Positions 35,355 through 44,232 of a stretch of 64,000 nt of DNA are shown in pieces. Origin of the DNA: Flagellimonas sp947499585 (GTDB taxonomy: Bacteria; Bacteroidota; Bacteroidia; Flavobacteriales; Flavobacteriaceae); the NCBI RefSeq assembly GCF_044596045.1, contig NZ_CP138995.1:372001-436000 (forward strand), given 5' to 3'. The position numbers were made by a program, and so were the translations under genes. The first letter of the stretch is position 1. Every line of letters starts with the position of its first letter. The notes beneath the pieces were generated by a model. That model saw only the letters and a list, made by a program, of their open reading frames with translations. It did no database searches and was not told where the DNA came from.

Positions 35355-36709
35355 AACTGTTTCCCCATTATCTTATTATGAATATGTACTGCAGCACTAT
35401 CTGATAGGCTGGCCACAAAACAACACGTATCCAACAAAATCTTGTAGATAGAGCTTTCCGTGTTTTTATAGTTTTCAGGTAAACTTTGAATCAACAGTTT
35501 ATCATAATTGGTATGAATTCCTTCTTTCTTGTTGACCAATGCAGTTGTATAAACATCAAGGATATCGGAAATGATTTTGTATCCTGCCAATTCTTTATCA
35601 ACTACTTCAGTAGATTGATAAACCTTCTCAACGCTCAATTTTATGATATCATCTATTTGTGCTTTATACTTTCCTTTATCCAGTAATGCAGCATCAAAGC
35701 TTCCCGTTAGAATCTCTGTTTCATTTTCTTCAAAAACTTCTACAGCATCCATGATCAAAGTATTTATAGCCAATGCTCTTAAATAGCTCAGGCGGTCACT
35801 GGATTGCTTCATGGAATTATATTTTTTGGTGTTAATGTTTTCTTTCACCAAATTAATCAGATACTCCAGCGCATATTCCTCAGGAATAAGCTCCAAATTA
35901 ATTCCATCTTCAAAATCAATAATAGTGTAACAGATATCGTCGGCTGCTTCTACCAAATAAGTCAATGGATGCCTATAAAATCCAACACCTGTATTTTTAG
36001 GATTGTCAATCAGCCCTATCTCATCCACGACTTCCATAAAAAAGTCCTTTTCAGATTGAAAAAACCCAAACTTCTTGTCTGCAATATGTTTAGAAGGTTT
36101 CTTAGGGAGCGAAGCTTTAGGGTATTTCATAAATGCCCCCAAAGTAGCGTAACTCAAACGAAGCCCGCCTGGAACACCTTCTCTAGATTCCGTTAGTAAC
36201 TTAAACCCATTGGCATTCCCTTCAAAATCAATCAAATCTTGATATTCCTCATTGGATAGAAGAGCTTTGTACTTTTTTCCGTTTCCTCTTTCAAAATAGC
36301 TTCCAATGGCCTTTTCTCCGCTGTGTCCAAAAGGAGGGTTTCCTATATCATGTGCTAATGCTGCCGCTGCCACAATAGCGCCAAAATCACTAAAATGGTA
36401 CCCATGGATGTCATTCAAATATGGATATTTTGATAGAATCTTCTGCCCTGCAATTCGTCCTAAAGTCCTACCAACCACTGAGACCTCCAAACTATGCGTA
36501 AGCCTGGTGTGCACAAAGTCCTTTTTAGAACCTACACTTATGGGTAATGGAATAACTTGGGTCTTGTCTTGCAGACTCCTAAAGGTTGAAGAAAAAATAA
36601 TACGGTCATAGTCGACCTCAAAACCCAGACGGGTTTCTTCTTGCTCTTTGCGCAGCCTTTTATGCGTATCCCCATGTCTTTTTAAGGAAAGTAATTGTTC
36701 CCAATTCAT
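35351..36709 (-). CDS. dgt: Deoxyguanosinetriphosphate triphosphohydrolase
   Basis: An HD-domain dNTP triphosphohydrolase hydrolysing dGTP to deoxyguanosine and tripolyphosphate. The HD metal site is seen in RLTHSLEVSVVGR, AALAHDIGNPPFGHSGE and VEAADDICYTIIDFEDG. The ATG at 36709 (MNWEQLLSLKRHGD, 452 aa) is preferred over the upstream ATG at 36733, which adds eight unlike residues and lies upstream of a -7 match. It sits tail-to-tail with the DUF3078 gene. Confidence 0.93.
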   Translation of the reverse strand: MNWEQLLSLKRHGDTHKRLRKEQEETRLGFEVDYDRIIFSSTFRSLQDKTQVIPLPISVGSKKDFVHTRLTHSLEVSVVGRTLGRIAGQKILSKYPYLNDIHGYHFSDFGAIVAAAALAHDIGNPPFGHSGEKAIGSYFERGNGKKYKALLSNEEYQDLIDFEGNANGFKLLTESREGVPGGLRLSYATLGAFMKYPKASLPKKPSKHIADKKFGFFQSEKDFFMEVVDEIGLIDNPKNTGVGFYRHPLTYLVEAADDICYTIIDFEDGINLELIPEEYALEYLINLVKENINTKKYNSMKQSSDRLSYLRALAINTLIMDAVEVFEENETEILTGSFDAALLDKGKYKAQIDDIIKLSVEKVYQSTEVVDKELAGYKIISDILDVYTTALVNKKEGIHTNYDKLLIQSLPENYKNTESSIYKILLDTCCFVASLSDSAAVHIHNKIMGKQF

Positions 36710-36712
36710 AAC

Positions 36713-36720
36713 CAAATGTA
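36713..36720 (-). promoter_or_regulatory. -7 element of dgt, close to the start codon
   Basis: The minus strand reads TACATTTG, then GTT, then the ATG at 36709. The 3-nt gap again suggests a leaderless or near-leaderless message. Confidence 0.4.
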
Positions 36721-36896
36721 TATTAAAGTGCAATATACAGTTTATGTATGCTTCTAGTCATATTAGCAGATATTGCCTTAAACAAAAACCTTTATGGGGC
36801 ACCTAAGTTTAAACTTAAGTTAATCTTTAGGTTACAATAAATTAGTTTTTCTGTCGGATTTTTGTTCTTGTCTTAAGGCAAAACGGATTTCAGGAT

Positions 36897-37034
36897 ATAT
36901 TAGTTTTTGTCGACTATTCTTTTGAAATCTAAAATATGGCCACCTTGGCCAGGGTGGCCATTATCAAACATAACATAAAACAAACGTTAAATTAACATTG
37001 ATATTAGTTATTTGCACTCGACAAAAACTAATAT
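36897..37034. repeat. 17-bp perfect inverted repeat pair, 104 bp apart
   Basis: ATATTAGTTTTTGTCGA at 36897-36913 and its exact reverse complement at 37018-37034. The second arm ends 4 bp before the porin ATG (37039). A related direct copy (ATTAGTTTTTCTGTCGG) is at 36841-36857. Confidence 0.85.
36936..36961. repeat. GC-rich hairpin without T-tract
   Basis: ATGGCCACC (36936-36944), 8-nt spacer TTGGCCAG, GGTGGCCAT (36953-36961). The 9-bp arms are perfect and the loop itself carries the palindrome TGGCCA. No poly-T follows, so it is not a standard terminator. It sits 77 bp before the porin start. Confidence 0.8.
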
Positions 37035-37038
37035 TAAA

Positions 37039-38238
37039 ATGAAATTAAAATTCTTGACCATTGGTGTGGTCACTTTCTTTTGCCTTTCTTCCTATTCTCA
37101 AGTTGAAGCTCCTAAGTTTGGAAAAGGTCTCCTAAATATTGTCGGAAAAGATAGTACATGGACTATGAAATTTGCAATGCGCATGCAATTTTTGGGCATT
37201 GCTACATGGGATAATGGAACGGATAATGGCTTTGTAAATCCAGAGCAGAATTTTCTTGTTCGTAGAGCTAGGTTAAAATTTGATGGATTTGCCTATTCAC
37301 CAAAGCTTAGGTATAAATTTGAATTGGGATTGTCAAATCGAGATATTTCCGGAACAAGTGAGTTTACAAGCAATGCTCCTCGGTACATATTGGACGCAGT
37401 AGTGATGTGGAATTTCCATCACAATTTTGAACTTTGGGTAGGACAAACAAAACTTCCTGGCAATATTGAGCGTGTTATTTCCTCTGGAAACTTACAACAG
37501 GTGGACCGTTCTTTGGTAAATAGTAGATTCAATATTGACCGCGATATGGGTATTCAATTAAGACATCATTTTAATCTTACGGATAAATTTTTGGTTCGTG
37601 AAAAGTTTGCTCTTTCACAAGGAGAGGGAAGGAATGTAACTACCGGAAACCTTGGTGGTCACCAATACACGGCAAGAATTGAACTACTGCCCTTTGGCAA
37701 ATTTAAGAGCAAAGGAGATTATGTTGGTGCAGATCTTAAACGGGAAGCAACTGCAAAATTAATGTTGGCGGTTACCTACGATTCCAATCAAGATGCTGTA
37801 AGAACAAGGAGTAATTTAGGTTCTTATATGGCAAATGATGTAGGTTTCTATGAAACTACCATCAATACCACCTTTGTGGATGCCATGTTCAAATACAATG
37901 GTTTTTCACTAATGGGAGAATACGCCCATAGAGATGCCAAAGACCCAATCGCCAAAAATTCTGATGGTTCAGAAACTGGAGATCTAGTTCTTGTAGGTGA
38001 TGGGTTAAACCTTCAAACCGGTTATTTGTTCAAAAGCAATTGGGAAGTATCTGGCAGATATACCAATATTAATTTTGACAACATCACCGGCAGAGATACA
38101 GAAACACAATACACACTTGGATTATCAAAATATCTTTTAGGCCATAAACTTAAAGTGCAAACAGATTTAAGTTATCTTTCCGTTGACGGCGGCACAGATG
38201 AATTGATGTATCGATTACAAATGGATGTTCATTTTTAA
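37039..38238 (+). CDS. OprO/OprP-type phosphate-selective porin
   Basis: A 399-residue outer-membrane barrel protein. The ATG at 37039 gives the signal peptide KLKFLTIGVVTFFCLSSYSQ; an upstream TTG at 37012 lies within a repeat and is rejected. Family marks include FLVRRARLKFDGFAYSPKLRYKFELGLS, WVGQTKLPGNIERVISSGNLQQVDRS and the terminal MYRLQMDVHF. It should let phosphate or polyphosphate pass the outer membrane. The PiT gene follows after 75 bp, making a phosphate uptake pair. Confidence 0.9.
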   Translation: MKLKFLTIGVVTFFCLSSYSQVEAPKFGKGLLNIVGKDSTWTMKFAMRMQFLGIATWDNGTDNGFVNPEQNFLVRRARLKFDGFAYSPKLRYKFELGLSNRDISGTSEFTSNAPRYILDAVVMWNFHHNFELWVGQTKLPGNIERVISSGNLQQVDRSLVNSRFNIDRDMGIQLRHHFNLTDKFLVREKFALSQGEGRNVTTGNLGGHQYTARIELLPFGKFKSKGDYVGADLKREATAKLMLAVTYDSNQDAVRTRSNLGSYMANDVGFYETTINTTFVDAMFKYNGFSLMGEYAHRDAKDPIAKNSDGSETGDLVLVGDGLNLQTGYLFKSNWEVSGRYTNINFDNITGRDTETQYTLGLSKYLLGHKLKVQTDLSYLSVDGGTDELMYRLQMDVHF

Positions 38239-38313
38239 AAGAAAACATAACTTTTAAATAACATTGAAAATCAGCAAAGTATAGACATTTGAAAATTATT
38301 TTTTAATACTATT

Positions 38314-40611
38314 ATGGACAATATTTACTTCCTAATGATTATCGCCCTAGCTGTTTTGGCAATTGCCGATTTAGTAGTGGGAGTCAGTAATGACGCAGTT
38401 AATTTTTTGAATTCAGCTATTGGCTCCAAAGCGATTTCATTCAAATCTATAATGATTATTGCAAGTATAGGTATCGCTTGCGGCGCTATTTTTTCAAGCG
38501 GTCTAATGGAAGTTGCGCGTAAAGGCATCTTTAATCCTGGTGAGTTCTATTTTCAAGAAATCATGTTCATCTTTATGGCTGTGATGATTACAGATATCCT
38601 GTTACTGGATTTTTTTAATAGTCACGGCCTGCCAACTTCTACCACGGTATCAATTGTTTTTGAGTTGCTGGGTGCTGCGGTCGCTATGTCTTTGTTGAAG
38701 ATTGGCGCTGCTAATGGAGATTTTTCTGATGTAGTAAACTACATTAACACTTCAAAGGCAGTACAGATTATTTCCGGTATCTTACTGTCCGTTTTTGTTG
38801 CTTTTTCTATAGGCGCAGTCGTTCAATGGATATCTAGGCTGTTAATGTCTTATGATTTTGAGAAAAAGGCCAAATGGAGCGGTGCACTGTTTGGTGGAAT
38901 AGCATTATCTTCAATAGCCTACTTTATCCTTATGAAAGGAATCAAAGGAACTCCGTATGCCAGCGAAACCTTTGATATTATTGGAGGAATGAAAATCAAA
39001 GATTTTCTAGAAGCTGAGGTTGTTCCAATTATAATTGTAAATTTTGTGTTATGGTCATTTCTTTCATACATATTAATTTATTTTACCAAGATCAATATCT
39101 ATAAAGTAATAATTGGTGTTGGCACTTTTGCCCTTGCCCTTGCCTTTGCGGGCAACGATTTAGTAAACTTTATTGGTGTTCCCATAGCTGCTTGGCAAAG
39201 TTATGAGGCTTGGGTCGTTTCAGGAGTTCCAGCTACAGAATTTAGCATGGACGTTCTTTCAAAAAAAGTACCTACCCCTACCTTACTTCTTTTTATTTCA
39301 GGTATTATCATGGTAGCTACATTATGGCTTTCAAAAAAAGCACGTTACGTGGCAGATACCGAAATTAACCTCTCGAGGGAAGGGGAAGCAAAAGAACGGT
39401 TTCAACCCAACTTTATTTCAAGAGGTTTAGTCAGAATAGCATCTAAAGCCTCACTGTATACGATGGGCTTGTTACCAAAAAACTTAAAGGCAAAAATAGA
39501 CAGGCAATTTGAAAAGCCAACAATTGCGCTGTCACAGGACAGAACCCATAAACTTCCAGCATTTGATATGGTTAGGGCAGCCGTCAACCTTATGGTCGCG
39601 GGAATTTTGATTTCTATAGCCACGTCCTACAAACTACCTTTGTCCACAACATATGTAACTTTTATGGTTGCTATGGGTACCTCATTGGCCGATAGGGCAT
39701 GGGGGGCAGAAAGTGCTGTGTATAGAGTTGCAGGCGTCCTCAACGTAATTGGCGGTTGGTTTGGCACAGCAATAATTGCTTTTATTGCAGCTGGTACGGT
39801 TTTAACGCTAATAAATTTTGGTAAAGGAGCAGCAATTGCCATCTTATTGTTTACAGCCATATTGCTATTGGTTCGAAATTATAGTGCCTACAATAAAAAA
39901 ATTAAGGAACAGAAAGCGGAGGATAGTCTTAATAGAGCTGAAAGCAGTTCAATACAAGGAGTTATTGAAGAAAGTGCCAGTAATATTGCAAATGTTATAA
40001 AAAGAACCAATAAAATCTATACCAACTCTATAAACGGATTGGCAAAACAAGATTTAGATCTTTTAAAAAAGAACAAGAAACAAGGCGCCAAACTTTCCTC
40101 AGAAATAGAGGATCTTAGAAATAATCTTTTCTTTTTTATCAAAAACCTTGACGAAGCAAATGTAGGAGCAAGTAACTTTTACATCAATATTTTGGGTCAT
40201 CTTACTGACATTGCACAATCACTTGAATATATTGGCAAAGTAAGCCATACACACGTACACAATAATCATAAAAAGTTAAAGTACAACCAGATTAAAGAAC
40301 TTAAAGAGTTAGATCTTAGGCTTGAGAAATTATTCTTGGATACACAGCAAATTTTTGAGAACAGAACATTTGAGGAAGTGGGAAGTGCATTGGAAGATAA
40401 AAATGCCTTGTTCGAGCTTATGTCGGATAAAATTCAACGCCAAGTTGCCAGAACCAGAACTGAAGAATCAAGTCCAAAAAATACTACCCTTTACTTCTCC
40501 ATTTTGACAGAAAGCAAAGATTTGGTAGAAGTTATTTTTGAGCTTTTAGAGCTATATTATATAGAGCATGACAGTACCGTAGAACCGGCACGAATAGAAA
40601 AACAAGACTAG
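38314..40611 (+). CDS. PiT family inorganic phosphate transporter with C-terminal PhoU-like domain
   Basis: A 765-residue inner-membrane symporter. The duplicated PiT signatures are VVGVSNDAVNFLNSAIGSKA near the N-terminus and FAGNDLVNFIGVPIAA in the second half; GLPTSTTVSIVFELLG and LPLSTTYVTFMVAMGTSLADRAWG are the matching loop motifs. About twelve helices end near residue 530. The last 230 residues are soluble and helical (AESSSIQGVIEESASNIANV ... ARTRTEESSPKNTTLYFSIL), similar to PhoU/DUF47 proteins that are separate genes in other bacteria. It takes up phosphate coupled to protons or sodium. Confidence 0.92.
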   Translation: MDNIYFLMIIALAVLAIADLVVGVSNDAVNFLNSAIGSKAISFKSIMIIASIGIACGAIFSSGLMEVARKGIFNPGEFYFQEIMFIFMAVMITDILLLDFFNSHGLPTSTTVSIVFELLGAAVAMSLLKIGAANGDFSDVVNYINTSKAVQIISGILLSVFVAFSIGAVVQWISRLLMSYDFEKKAKWSGALFGGIALSSIAYFILMKGIKGTPYASETFDIIGGMKIKDFLEAEVVPIIIVNFVLWSFLSYILIYFTKINIYKVIIGVGTFALALAFAGNDLVNFIGVPIAAWQSYEAWVVSGVPATEFSMDVLSKKVPTPTLLLFISGIIMVATLWLSKKARYVADTEINLSREGEAKERFQPNFISRGLVRIASKASLYTMGLLPKNLKAKIDRQFEKPTIALSQDRTHKLPAFDMVRAAVNLMVAGILISIATSYKLPLSTTYVTFMVAMGTSLADRAWGAESAVYRVAGVLNVIGGWFGTAIIAFIAAGTVLTLINFGKGAAIAILLFTAILLLVRNYSAYNKKIKEQKAEDSLNRAESSSIQGVIEESASNIANVIKRTNKIYTNSINGLAKQDLDLLKKNKKQGAKLSSEIEDLRNNLFFFIKNLDEANVGASNFYINILGHLTDIAQSLEYIGKVSHTHVHNNHKKLKYNQIKELKELDLRLEKLFLDTQQIFENRTFEEVGSALEDKNALFELMSDKIQRQVARTRTEESSPKNTTLYFSILTESKDLVEVIFELLELYYIEHDSTVEPARIEKQD

Positions 40612-40634
40612 ATTAACCTATCACTATTTTTTTT

Positions 40635-41351
40635 ATGCGTTACCTTCTTTTAATTATAGTTTTTCTTGGTAGCAATGTCTTCTATGCACAAAACCTTACT
40701 GCTAAAGAGTTGTTGAACAAATCCATAGCATTCCACAATCCAGACAGCCAATGGGAGCATTTCAATGGAACATTTAATGTTCTTACCAAAAGGCCTGAAT
40801 CAAGCGACCGATTAAGTTCGATTAAAATGGATCTTTTAAATGAACACTTTAGTTTGTCGGTTAAAAAAGATAGCACTTCCTATAGCTATATTTTTGATAA
40901 AGAAAATTGCACTACTAGTTTAAATGGTTCTAATGAAATCTCTGAAGCAGATAGAAAAGCACATAGACTTACATGCGAACGAGGTAAGATGATGCAAAAC
41001 TACTATACCTATTTGTATGGCTTGCCAATGAAGATAAAAGACCCCGGCACCATTCTCGATGGCACCGTACGAACTAAAACCTTTAAAGGAAAGGAATACC
41101 TTGTTCTAAAAGTAAATTATGAAGAAGAAGTAGGTAAAGATGTTTGGTATTTTTATTTTGACCCCAAGACTTATGCCATGGAAGTATATCAGTTTTACCA
41201 TGATGAAAGTAAAAACGATGGTGAATATATTCTTCTAGAAGGATTGGAAGAGATAAACGGGATAAAAATGCCTAAAACCAGAGCTTGGTATTACAATAAG
41301 GATGATAAGTATTTGGCCACTGATATTTTGATTCCGGCAGAAGTAAAGTAA
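40635..41351 (+). CDS. DUF6503 family secreted protein
   Basis: A 238-residue protein with signal peptide (RYLLLIIVFLGSNVFYAQ) and the DUF6503 pattern: AKELLNKSIAFHNPDSQWEHFNGTF at the start, YLYGLPMKIKDPGTILD, then YFYFDPKTYAMEVYQFYHDE and EINGIKMPKTRAWYYNKDDKYL. It resembles the periplasmic LolA/LolB-like fold of this family, though function is unknown. It starts 24 bp after the PiT gene on the same strand and might belong to that transcript. Confidence 0.8.
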   Translation: MRYLLLIIVFLGSNVFYAQNLTAKELLNKSIAFHNPDSQWEHFNGTFNVLTKRPESSDRLSSIKMDLLNEHFSLSVKKDSTSYSYIFDKENCTTSLNGSNEISEADRKAHRLTCERGKMMQNYYTYLYGLPMKIKDPGTILDGTVRTKTFKGKEYLVLKVNYEEEVGKDVWYFYFDPKTYAMEVYQFYHDESKNDGEYILLEGLEEINGIKMPKTRAWYYNKDDKYLATDILIPAEVK

Positions 41352-41354
41352 TAC

Positions 41355-41939
41355 TTACCTGTAAAAGTTCATTTCATCCATATATTTCCAAACAGGAGCA
41401 GGAAGAAGCGGTTTAACATTCTTTCCTTTCTTATGTTCATTACGAATAAAAGTGGATGAAATTTCCATTATCGGGGCGTTCACTTTCATGATTTTTGAAT
41501 GGCCTTCAAATTGGTTTTCTACTTTGCCATTGGAAATTCTAGGGTATACATATATAGAATAATGCTCTAAAATGGCCTCATAATTCTTCCATTTATGAAA
41601 GCTTTTCAAATTATCCTCCCCCATAATAAGTGAAAATTGATATTCTGCACCGTGTTGTTCTTCTAAATATAACAGGGTATTAATGGTATAATTGGGCTGT
41701 GGTAAATCAAATTCTATTTTACTGGGCTTCAGTTTGGGATAATCCTGTACTGCTTCAAAAACCATTTGATAGCGATGATGATTATCCAATAAAGATTGTT
41801 TTGTTTTAAAAGGGCTTTGCGGGGTAATGATGAACCAAACCTCATCCAAATCCGAAAACTCGACCATATGGTTGGCTATCACCAAATGACCAATGTGAAT
41901 AGGGTTAAATGTCCCAAAGTACAGCCCTACTTTTTTCAT
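41355..41939 (-). CDS. nadD: Nicotinate-nucleotide adenylyltransferase
   Basis: A 194-residue nucleotidyltransferase converting nicotinate mononucleotide and ATP to deamido-NAD. The (H/T)xGH-type motif is GTFNPIHIGHLVIAN near the N-terminus and the C-terminal ISSTFIRNE motif (ISSTxIR) binds the phosphates. Third gene of the yicC-gmk-nadD run, 4 bp after gmk. Confidence 0.95.
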   Translation of the reverse strand: MKKVGLYFGTFNPIHIGHLVIANHMVEFSDLDEVWFIITPQSPFKTKQSLLDNHHRYQMVFEAVQDYPKLKPSKIEFDLPQPNYTINTLLYLEEQHGAEYQFSLIMGEDNLKSFHKWKNYEAILEHYSIYVYPRISNGKVENQFEGHSKIMKVNAPIMEISSTFIRNEHKKGKNVKPLLPAPVWKYMDEMNFYR

Positions 41940-41943
41940 TTAT

Positions 41944-42543
41944 TCAGCTCTCTTTTGAATCTGGCATTTTTGCCCCAACAAATTCCGCAACCATTTTATG
42001 CGATTCTTGAAGCGCAACATCCAAATCGTAGTTTTTGATAATCTTATCAAATTGCGGTGCGGTAGCTAGTTCAACCGATGCTTTGGCAACTCGCATATTT
42101 ATCTTATCGTCACTTTCCGTACTACGTTTTTTAAGCCTTATTTTAAGCTCATCAACACTTGGAGGTTTTACAAAAACTGCCAAGGTCTCTTCAGGAAACT
42201 TCTTTTTAATTCGCAATCCGCCTACCACATCAATATCAAAAATTACATTCTTCCCCTCGGCCCAAAGACGCTCTACTTCACTTTTTAATGTGCCATAGAA
42301 ATTATCTCTATATACCTCTTCCCATTCTAGGAAATCTTCATTTTTGATATGTTTTTTAAACTCCGAAATAGACATAAAGTAATAGTTTATGCCATGTTTC
42401 TCTTTTCCTCTTCTAGGGCGGGATGTTGCCGAAACAGAGAAAGCAAGATTGAGCTCCGGTTGCTCAAGCAGATACTTAACAATAGTGGTTTTTCCACTGC
42501 CGGAAGGAGCAGAAAAAATAATAAGCTTCCCTCCTTCTTTCAT
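41944..42543 (-). CDS. gmk: Guanylate kinase
   Basis: A 199-residue kinase making GDP from GMP and ATP. The P-loop is SAPSGSGKTT (11-20); the GMP-binding segment SATSRPRRGKEKHGINYYF and the lid region follow in the normal order. Its ATG overlaps the yicC stop by four bases, and nadD follows, an arrangement common in Bacteroidota. Confidence 0.97.
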   Translation of the reverse strand: MKEGGKLIIFSAPSGSGKTTIVKYLLEQPELNLAFSVSATSRPRRGKEKHGINYYFMSISEFKKHIKNEDFLEWEEVYRDNFYGTLKSEVERLWAEGKNVIFDIDVVGGLRIKKKFPEETLAVFVKPPSVDELKIRLKKRSTESDDKINMRVAKASVELATAPQFDKIIKNYDLDVALQESHKMVAEFVGAKMPDSKES

Positions 42544-43397
42544 AAAACATTAAGCATTTGCTCCTTGATCTTTTCCAGTTCATCCTTCATTTGAACCACC
42601 AATTGTTGCATAGGAGCATAATTGGCCTTTGATCCAATGGTATTGATTTCCCTACCTATTTCTTGAGCTATAAAACCAAGTTTTTTACCATTGGAATCTT
42701 GAGATTTTAAGGTAGTTTCAAAGTAATCCAAGTGATTTGCCAAGCGAACCTTTTCCTCTGTAATATCATATTTCTCCAAGTAGTAAATCAATTCCTGCTC
42801 AAAACGATTTGCGTCCAATTCAATTTTTAAATCGGCCACAGCTTTTTCCAAGCGTTCACGAACAGTATCCAAACGTTCTGGATCCATTGTCTTTACTTCA
42901 TCGAGTAGTGCATTTAGGCTCTTTAATCGAGCTATAAAATCCTTTTCCAATACCTGTCCTTCTTCATTACGGAAGTCTACAATTTCCGAAAGGGCTTGCT
43001 TCATTGCCTTTTTTATGGCCTCATATTCGGTTTGGTCAATATCTCCCTTATCCGTCTTCATGGTATCCGGCATACGCAAAGCCATCTCCAGTAGCTTCAC
43101 ATCATCTCCTTTAGCAATATTGGCCAACTGCTGCATGTATTTTTTGACTACACCTTGGTTTACTTCAACTGTAGTTTCTTCTCCCGTAATTTCTAAATAG
43201 AGTCCAAAATCAATCTTCCCGCGGATTAGTACATCAGCAATCATTTTGCGTAGTTCCAGTTCCTTTTCTCTATAGGATTGAGGGGTTCTTGCGTTTATGT
43301 CAAGGCTTTTACTATTGAGCGACTTAAGCTCTATGGTAATTTTTTTGGAAGGAAGTTGAACAACGTGCTTTCCAAAACCGGTCATGGATTGAATCAT
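42540..43397 (-). CDS. YicC/YloC family endoribonuclease
   Basis: A 285-residue protein of the YicC family, acting on RNA in E. coli. The opening MIQSMTGFGKH and LKSLNSKSLDINARTP, and the closing GREINTIGSKANYAPMQQLVVQMKDELEKIKEQMLNVL, are the conserved family ends. A TACCTTTG -7 match lies at 43424 to 43417 before its ATG. Confidence 0.92.
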   Translation of the reverse strand: MIQSMTGFGKHVVQLPSKKITIELKSLNSKSLDINARTPQSYREKELELRKMIADVLIRGKIDFGLYLEITGEETTVEVNQGVVKKYMQQLANIAKGDDVKLLEMALRMPDTMKTDKGDIDQTEYEAIKKAMKQALSEIVDFRNEEGQVLEKDFIARLKSLNALLDEVKTMDPERLDTVRERLEKAVADLKIELDANRFEQELIYYLEKYDITEEKVRLANHLDYFETTLKSQDSNGKKLGFIAQEIGREINTIGSKANYAPMQQLVVQMKDELEKIKEQMLNVL

Positions 43398-43416
43398 ACA
43401 GAATGATAAATTTTGG

Positions 43417-43424
43417 CAAAGGTA
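43417..43424 (-). promoter_or_regulatory. -7 element of yicC-gmk-nadD
   Basis: Minus-strand TACCTTTG agrees with TAnnTTTG; the G is 19 nt upstream of the ATG. It separates this operon from the sugar-degradation genes whose last stop is at 43473. Confidence 0.45.
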
Positions 43425-43472
43425 ACCAAAATAGGTATTTAGCTCTTTGTTACTAAAAACTGGTTTAATAGT

Positions 43473-44231
43473 TTAATCCAACTCCCTTACCCAAATGTTT
43501 CTGAAGCTTACCCTACTGTTGTCTCCATGGTCCTGCAACATTATTGGAGCTTTTCCGTGAGCTTCGTATTTAGGCCAACCGATATACTTAATGGTCCCTT
43601 CTATTACAAAATGATCTTGAACCAAAACACCGTTATGCAGTAATGTCACCGTTGCCGGTTTTACAATGTTCCCTCCTCGGCTAAACTCGGGAGCATGGAA
43701 AACAATATCATACGTATTCCATTCACCTGTGGGTACTGAGGCCATTGCCAATGGAACGGATTGTTTATAAACGGATCCTACTTGTCCGTTGGTATAGGTA
43801 GGGTTATCGTTGTTGTCCAACACCTGAATTTCATACCGTTGCTGAATAAAAACACCGCTATTTGCCCTGTTTTGACCTTCCCTTTGCACTTCAGCTGGGG
43901 ATTTCCATTCTATATGAAGTTGCATACTACCAAAATTCATTTTGGTTTGAATGTTTCCTGTCTTGTCCTTTACAGACATGCTAGCATCAGCATTTAAATG
44001 CCATTTTACTTCTGTGCTATCTACACTACTAACCCATTGATTAAAATCTTTACCATCAAAAAGAACAATGGCATCACTTGGAGCAGTATTGTCGTTCCCT
44101 GGAATAACTCTTGGGGGAACTGGTTCATAAAATTCGGTAGCCTCGGGCGTAGTCGGTTCTTTTTCTTGACCAAAAGCAAAAGTTGCAACCAAGGCAAACA
44201 ATGCTAAAACAGTATGCGAATATTTTGACAT
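43473..44231 (-). CDS. DUF1080 (3-keto-disaccharide hydrolase family) periplasmic protein
   Basis: A 252-residue protein with signal peptide ending FAFGQ. The DUF1080/PF06439 lectin-like fold shows AIVLFDGKDFNQW, MQLHIEWKSP, NSGVFIQQRYEIQVLD, GEWNTYDIVFHAP and PIMLQDHGDNSRVSFRNIWVREL. In characterised members this family cleaves 3-keto-glycosides. It is the last gene of the isomerase-DUF1080-DUF1080 operon, 1 bp after its paralog, and is periplasmic rather than lipid-anchored. Confidence 0.88.
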   Translation of the reverse strand: MSKYSHTVLALFALVATFAFGQEKEPTTPEATEFYEPVPPRVIPGNDNTAPSDAIVLFDGKDFNQWVSSVDSTEVKWHLNADASMSVKDKTGNIQTKMNFGSMQLHIEWKSPAEVQREGQNRANSGVFIQQRYEIQVLDNNDNPTYTNGQVGSVYKQSVPLAMASVPTGEWNTYDIVFHAPEFSRGGNIVKPATVTLLHNGVLVQDHFVIEGTIKYIGWPKYEAHGKAPIMLQDHGDNSRVSFRNIWVRELD

Positions 44232-44232
44232 G

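Larger units (their letters stand above)
36710..37038. promoter_or_regulatory. Repeat-rich control region of the phosphate porin/PiT genes
   Basis: No gene is present. The region holds a perfect 14-bp palindrome TAAGTTTAAACTTA (36804-36817), flanked by ACCTAA (36801) and TTAGGT (36827); ATTAGTTTTTCTGTCGG (36841-36857); ATATTAGTTTTTGTCGA (36897-36913) and its exact inverted copy (37018-37034); and a GC-rich hairpin (36936-36961). This density of symmetric elements is unlike any other gap in the window and suggests several regulators or a structured leader. Confidence 0.6.
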
